Part shown: positions 60,041 to 64,000 of the stretch, piece by piece | Layout: every line of letters begins with the position of its first letter | How positions within the stretch are numbered: position 1 is the stretch's first letter | Assembly (NCBI GenBank): GCA_950106755.1 | Contig: OX467082.1 | Span: 20,212,001 to 20,276,000, forward strand | DNA length: 64,000 nt | Reading direction: 5' to 3' | Origin: Climacium dendroides | Taxonomy: Eukaryota > Streptophyta > Bryopsida > Hypnales > Climaciaceae | The notes under the pieces: generated by a model | Told to the model about the DNA's origin: nothing | Database searches by the model: none | Seen by the model: only the letters and a program-made list of their open reading frames with translations | Position numbers and translations under genes: made by a program

Positions 60041-61090
60041 ATGCATAAGTTAGTGGATGGAAAGTCACAAGTAGTATCCCATCCAGTGGTACCATATGAA
60101 CAAGTTTCACCATCAAAGGACTTGTGCAGTCAAGATGAAGATACTCTTTTTCCAAATGCATTGCTTTTTGAGGTTTTCATCCCCAATCCTATTGTAGTTG
60201 CGCATGAAGTTGTGTCACCTGTAGCTATATTATCCCAACATCATGTATAATTGGCTTCTTCATTAGTTCATGTATTGAGTTAGAAATGTGTTAGTGCAGG
60301 ATAATAATTGACTGCTCATTTGTTCATTTGATAACAAGATCCTAATCTCCCATTTACTCATGCGGGGACATCAATGGGAGTTAGTCTTCCGTGGCTCAAC
60401 ATTGTTCTAAACTTGAATGGGATTTTATGTGTCTATGAAGATGTGAAGTCCAAGGAGTGGTACAATTACATCGTGGAATCCTCACAAATGTACTTTGCGA
60501 CAACTCTTACAATTGTTGAATCAAAGGTAGTTTATGTTAAGCCAAATCGTTCACAATATTTATGTGAGTTATGAAAGATAGCTTCTATTTCAATTTAGAG
60601 CTCTATGAAGAAATCCATAATTGAAGAAGTGTGTAAGTATCTTTTCAACAGTCTTGAAGTGCCTTTCTTTGTACTGGGCAAAACTCCTACACAACATTGA
60701 AGTGTAGAGATGGTTTTAGAAAGATAACAATTTTTAAAGAGACTAGTATGAGTAAGGGACTATTCCTAAAAAATTGCATACTTTATTTAGTGACTTACGT
60801 GCAAATTTTACTTTTGAAAATACCATCGTGGTGGACGACAATCCAATTAAGTATATTATAAACAAGACAATGAATGTCGTTCTTCCAGACTCTTGGACTA
60901 ATAAGGGGAATGATCCAAAAGACATGCTTCTCCTCAATGTCTTGCTTCCTTGGTTTAGCGAGTATACATCGCTCGAGATCAAGGATTGAAATTGATCAAG
61001 GGAACAATTCAAGGAAAATGGGGCAATAAATGCTTTGCAACAAACGCAATCATTGAGAATACACTAGGCTTATGGAAGTGGTTTAAATGT
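60041..61090 (+). pseudogene. FCP1/NIF-type HAD phosphatase-like gene, decayed
   Basis: One frame can be followed from 60041 through several stops. The HAD motif I region reads LPWLNIVLNLNGILCVYED. It is followed by VVYVKPNRSQYLCEL, a stop, IASISI, a stop, then SSMKKSIIEEVCKYLFNSLE and FFVLGKTP. After more stops the later HAD region reads FTFENTIVVDDNPIKYI, VVLPDSWTNKGND and LLLNVLLPWF. The order and spacing match the FCP1-homology (CTD-phosphatase-like) fold. The DxDx(T/V) nucleophile motif is NLNGI here, lacking both aspartates, though the VVDD motif survives. At least four in-frame stops make it nonfunctional. The similarity is from recognition of the family, not a search. Confidence 0.65.
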
Positions 61091-63300
61091 CTTATAATTT
61101 AAAATAGGGCATTGCTTTTGGATGTATAGCTTAGGTCTAGTTGAGCTATTTGACTCTTGCATTGAAACTTCTTCATTGTTTTAGTTTCATTTTTTTTTAC
61201 ACTTCAGTTCGTATCGACTTCATATGCACCTTGTTTTATATTTGATTTTAATGGTGTATTGTAGAAATATTTCTTCAAATAAATAAAATAAGAAAGCCTT
61301 ATTATTTATATATTAGATCAACCTTGTGCATGTATCATTTATTTAATTGGAATCTTTGTGCATGTGGGTAAATACCACTTGTATATATGATTTTCTTTTC
61401 TATTTTTACAAAAATTCACTAATGAGACCTATTTCAAAGTTCAGCACCTCTACCTCTTCCATCTTGGAAATCAATCTTTCATGTGTAGCTTCAATAGCAT
61501 CATTCTTGAACTATGGACAAAACATTTTTTAGAGTACAATAAATTTTCTATACTTGGCAGCAACAACCAATTTGACAATGGACTCTTCTTAACCCTAGAC
61601 CGCCCAAGGGGACAGATTCTGACCGTTCATAGTTTAGAAGTACAATTCAAAGTGCTGTAACTTTTGCATCCAATTATCAAATTTAGTAAAACTTGTTGGA
61701 AAAGTTGTGCATACTAATCTAGTTTGTGTATTAGAATTTTTAGATCAATCCAAGACGAATTGAGTTTGTGAAAGCCATTCAAAGTTCACAGGTTCAGTTT
61801 GAGTTCAACACACTGCATTGTCATAGCTGCAACTTTGAAGGCTTGTATCTCCTTCATCCAATGTTTGTTTTCAATAAAATTTATTGGATTTTGTTCTTCT
61901 AGAAGTCTAATTATTGTGGTAAAATTTTCATAGCAATCCAAGTTGTTTTGAATGCTTGGAAGCAATTCGAAGTTCAAAACCCTAACATTTTTTGGTTAGT
62001 ATGCACTTCGGCGGCTTGTTACTTCTTCATACTGTGTCCATTTTCAAAACTTTTTTAGGGGAAAGTTGCAAATACTTGCCTAGTTTGTGTGGATAAAATT
62101 TTGTGTTAATCAAAGAAGTAACAAGTGACTAAGAAGCATTTTAGTAGAAGTAGGTTCAGCCTTAGAAGTGTTTTTTGCACCCTTTTTGGCTATTTTTTTG
62201 ACATTTCAAAATCATTTTGCAAACACAATGAGTCACTTTCATGAATTTTTTCCACCAATGAGTTTGTATGTTGATTTCAAAGCACATTTTAGTTCAAATT
62301 TTTTTCATGTGAGTAGGTTTAGAAATCAAATTTCACCTCCAAATGTGTTTTTAGGAAAATTTCAGCATCTTTTTTCAACACTAAAACATTATAATCTTTC
62401 AATCCGTGCGGTCAAATGACTCCAAATTTGATCCACATCATCTACAATATGTACACTACAAGATTGTACGGTTGAGATTTTCATACCTTAGCAAGATATA
62501 TACTTATAAGGCTTGAAAAGCAAGGATGTTTTCATATCCGAAATGGCCTTGGGCCTTCTAGGGTTAAAGACCATGGATGACAATATAGTGGACAATCCAT
62601 TAAATAGAACTATACGTCAACCAAAATCTTGCTCCCCTTCACCTCTCCGGTCCAAGGACCTTGTTGCATCAAGAATGTTGTCATCTTTCTCTAATAGAGT
62701 GCTGCAGAGGAGGCTATATGAAGATGTAGGAATTTCAATATCTTTGCCTGTCATGAAGTCCCTCGTGCCGAAAGCACCATGTAAAGAATTGGTTGGTGGC
62801 CATTCTCATTTACCTCCGCTTCCACATTTCCAATTTCTAGATGTGAGGAAGACAAAAACACGTGATGGAGTACCGTCGAGTTACCAACCTCCTCTATGTT
62901 TCAATTCATGGAATCAAAAGTTCATACAAATGTAGAGGCTACAAAGATTACACGAGTACAAAAAAATGATGATGGATATAATTGGAGACCAAAGATACAG
63001 AAGGCAATGGAGATGTTGAAGAGTAAATCGCACATTAGTATATGTTCATATTGTAGATTTAGAGTCTATATATACTTAAAAGCATTGTCCACTTATTACA
63101 TAGAATTCAATGATAGAATGAATCACACTCATAGTAGTTACATACCTAGGTGTAATCCATTTAGCGTATAGAATTGAAAATAAATTAAAGAATTGTATGA
63201 AAAAACTGATGTTGGATATAAATACAAGAATTTTACAAAATGTTGTTCATTTATTTGATGTATTGGATGTGATCTTTTATGTCTATGCGCAATTCATATA
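61091..63300. other. Intergenic DNA with degenerate ~180-bp repeat
   Basis: Between about 61650 and 62110 three diverged units recur, marked by ACTTTTGCATCCAAT, TCTCCTTCATCCAAT and ACTTCTTCATACTGT at about 61660, 61848 and 62024. A 140-codon plus-strand frame at 62513-62935 (with SCSPSPLRSKDLVASRMLSS and LVGGHSHLPPLPHFQFLD) is the longest here. It is not recognised and has no neighbour support; it may be a gene fragment. Confidence 0.35.
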
Positions 63301-63302
63301 GT

Positions 63303-64000
63303 CCATTAATATGGGATCCTATTGATTTTTGTTGCACTTTTTGGTAAATACTTGGCCTCCAAACCTCCTGTTTTATTAGAAAACTCCCATTTTATTAAAT
63401 ATATTGTTCTAGTTTGTTTCCCTACTTGGCATTGATCACAAATCTCATTATGAATTAGAATGTAGGGAATTCTTGATGCTAGGCCTTCTTTTGAAAGCAA
63501 ATGGAGTCCACTGTAATTGATGTGCCCAAGCCTATGATGCCAGAGCTGAGCTTTTTGAATCTCATTTTTTTGCTAAGCTAATTCAAATATATACATGAAG
63601 AATTGAGAGTTGGTATAAGCCATTTCTTTTATTTCATGATCCTTCTACAATATTCTGCTTGTTTTTGCAACTATACAAAAAGCATTTTAAGTCATCAAAA
63701 CAAGCTATAATACCTTTATCAATAAGAGAGCCAAATCAACAGTAAGTTCTTCTTTAAACTAGGCAAATAAAAAATATCAATAATGTTATTTATTTCTCCA
63801 TTTGGCAAAGTAAAATGCACAAAACCTTTCTCCATTCTCCATAATTTGGTGGCTTTGTCCAGGCACCGACAGTTTTAACATTGCCACTATGTTGATCTAA
63901 AGTAGAAAAGCTACCTCTGTTTATGCTAACGTGTTGGATTGCACCAGAATCGAGATACTAGCCAAAGTCTACATTGTTGAGATCAAGAGATGAAATAGCA
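63303..64000 (-). mobile_element. Broken Ty1/Copia retrotransposon fragment (protease to gag-pre-integrase)
   Basis: Minus strand, running in from the right edge. About 63840-63960 reads YLDSGAIQHVSINRGSFSTL, the aspartic protease active-site region (DSG), preceded by a stop. The frame is then shifted, and pieces such as LIDKGIIACFDDLKCFLYSC appear. At 63306-63560 LWHHRLGHINYSGLHLLSKE, then NEICDQCQVGKQTR, form the His/Cys zinc-binding gag-pre-integrase motif that precedes integrase. Integrase itself is not found to the left. The element is frameshifted and truncated, hence inactive. Its 5' part lies outside the window. Confidence 0.8.

Noticed and set aside
62513..62935. 140-codon plus-strand open frame
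   Set aside because: Longest frame in the right third but without recognised motifs or supporting context; described only within the spacer entry.
1..64000. CRISPR arrays, bacterial operons, plasmid or phage features
   Set aside because: All coding evidence is eukaryotic and spliced; tandem repeats present lack the spacer structure of CRISPR.
1..64000. tRNA or rRNA genes
   Set aside because: No convincing cloverleaf with polymerase III boxes and no rRNA-like conserved sequence was recognised by eye; a covariance-model scan would be needed to exclude diverged copies.

Overview
The window looks like nuclear DNA of a land plant. Evidence: spliceosomal GT..AG introns, a single-AP2-domain transcription factor, a plant-type cytosolic aldehyde dehydrogenase, a mitochondrial ribosomal protein with an N-terminal transit sequence, and plant-style DNA transposons (CACTA, Tourist-like, foldback elements) plus a Ty1/Copia remnant. 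Low gene density, AT-rich spacers and GC-richer exons fit a repeat-rich genome. I cannot fix the lineage from sequence alone; a non-flowering plant is possible but unproven.

Layout. 1-7 kb is AT-rich repeat DNA with a hairpin MITE (1500-1821) and a 1.47-kb foldback transposon (4895-6360) inserted in a segment that recurs, without the insertion, at 14.7-16.4 kb. 7.7-9.3 kb holds an intronless AP2/ERF-domain gene on the minus strand, followed by a ~200-bp tandem array (9.72-10.27 kb). 11-18 kb is transposon-rich: a Tourist-like element, a large palindrome and a 345-bp MITE. 18.3-20.15 kb carries a three-exon gene for mitochondrial ribosomal protein mS41 (plus strand). 21.9-23.0 kb carries an intronless RNA 3'-terminal phosphate cyclase (minus). 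25.6-27.7 kb is a CACTA element with an intact 3-bp target duplication.

29.4-34.7 kb is a complete ten-exon aldehyde dehydrogenase gene (minus, 493 residues). All its splice phases agree. Intron 3 is almost filled by a 101-bp minisatellite that recopies the end of exon 3 together with its splice donor. A decayed second copy of the gene's 3' end lies just downstream. 35-36 kb is GC-richer leader or promoter-like DNA with a 16-C run.

38.6-46 kb holds broken minus-strand exon-like pieces of an unrecognised protein, interrupted by two copies of a 175-bp hairpin MITE. 46-60 kb is mostly anonymous AT-rich DNA with a CACTA-type MITE (53.7 kb), a possible hAT-like element (51.8 kb) and a 39-bp-arm hairpin (58.9 kb). 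60.0-61.1 kb is a decayed FCP1/NIF-type phosphatase-like gene, and the right edge (63.3-64 kb) is a broken Copia protease/gag-pre-integrase segment.

The four intact genes (AP2 factor, mS41, RNA cyclase, ALDH) are separate transcription units with no visible pathway link. The most unusual signals are the exon-copying minisatellite, the intronless RNA cyclase, and the hairpin MITE family whose three copies carry different 4-bp target duplications.
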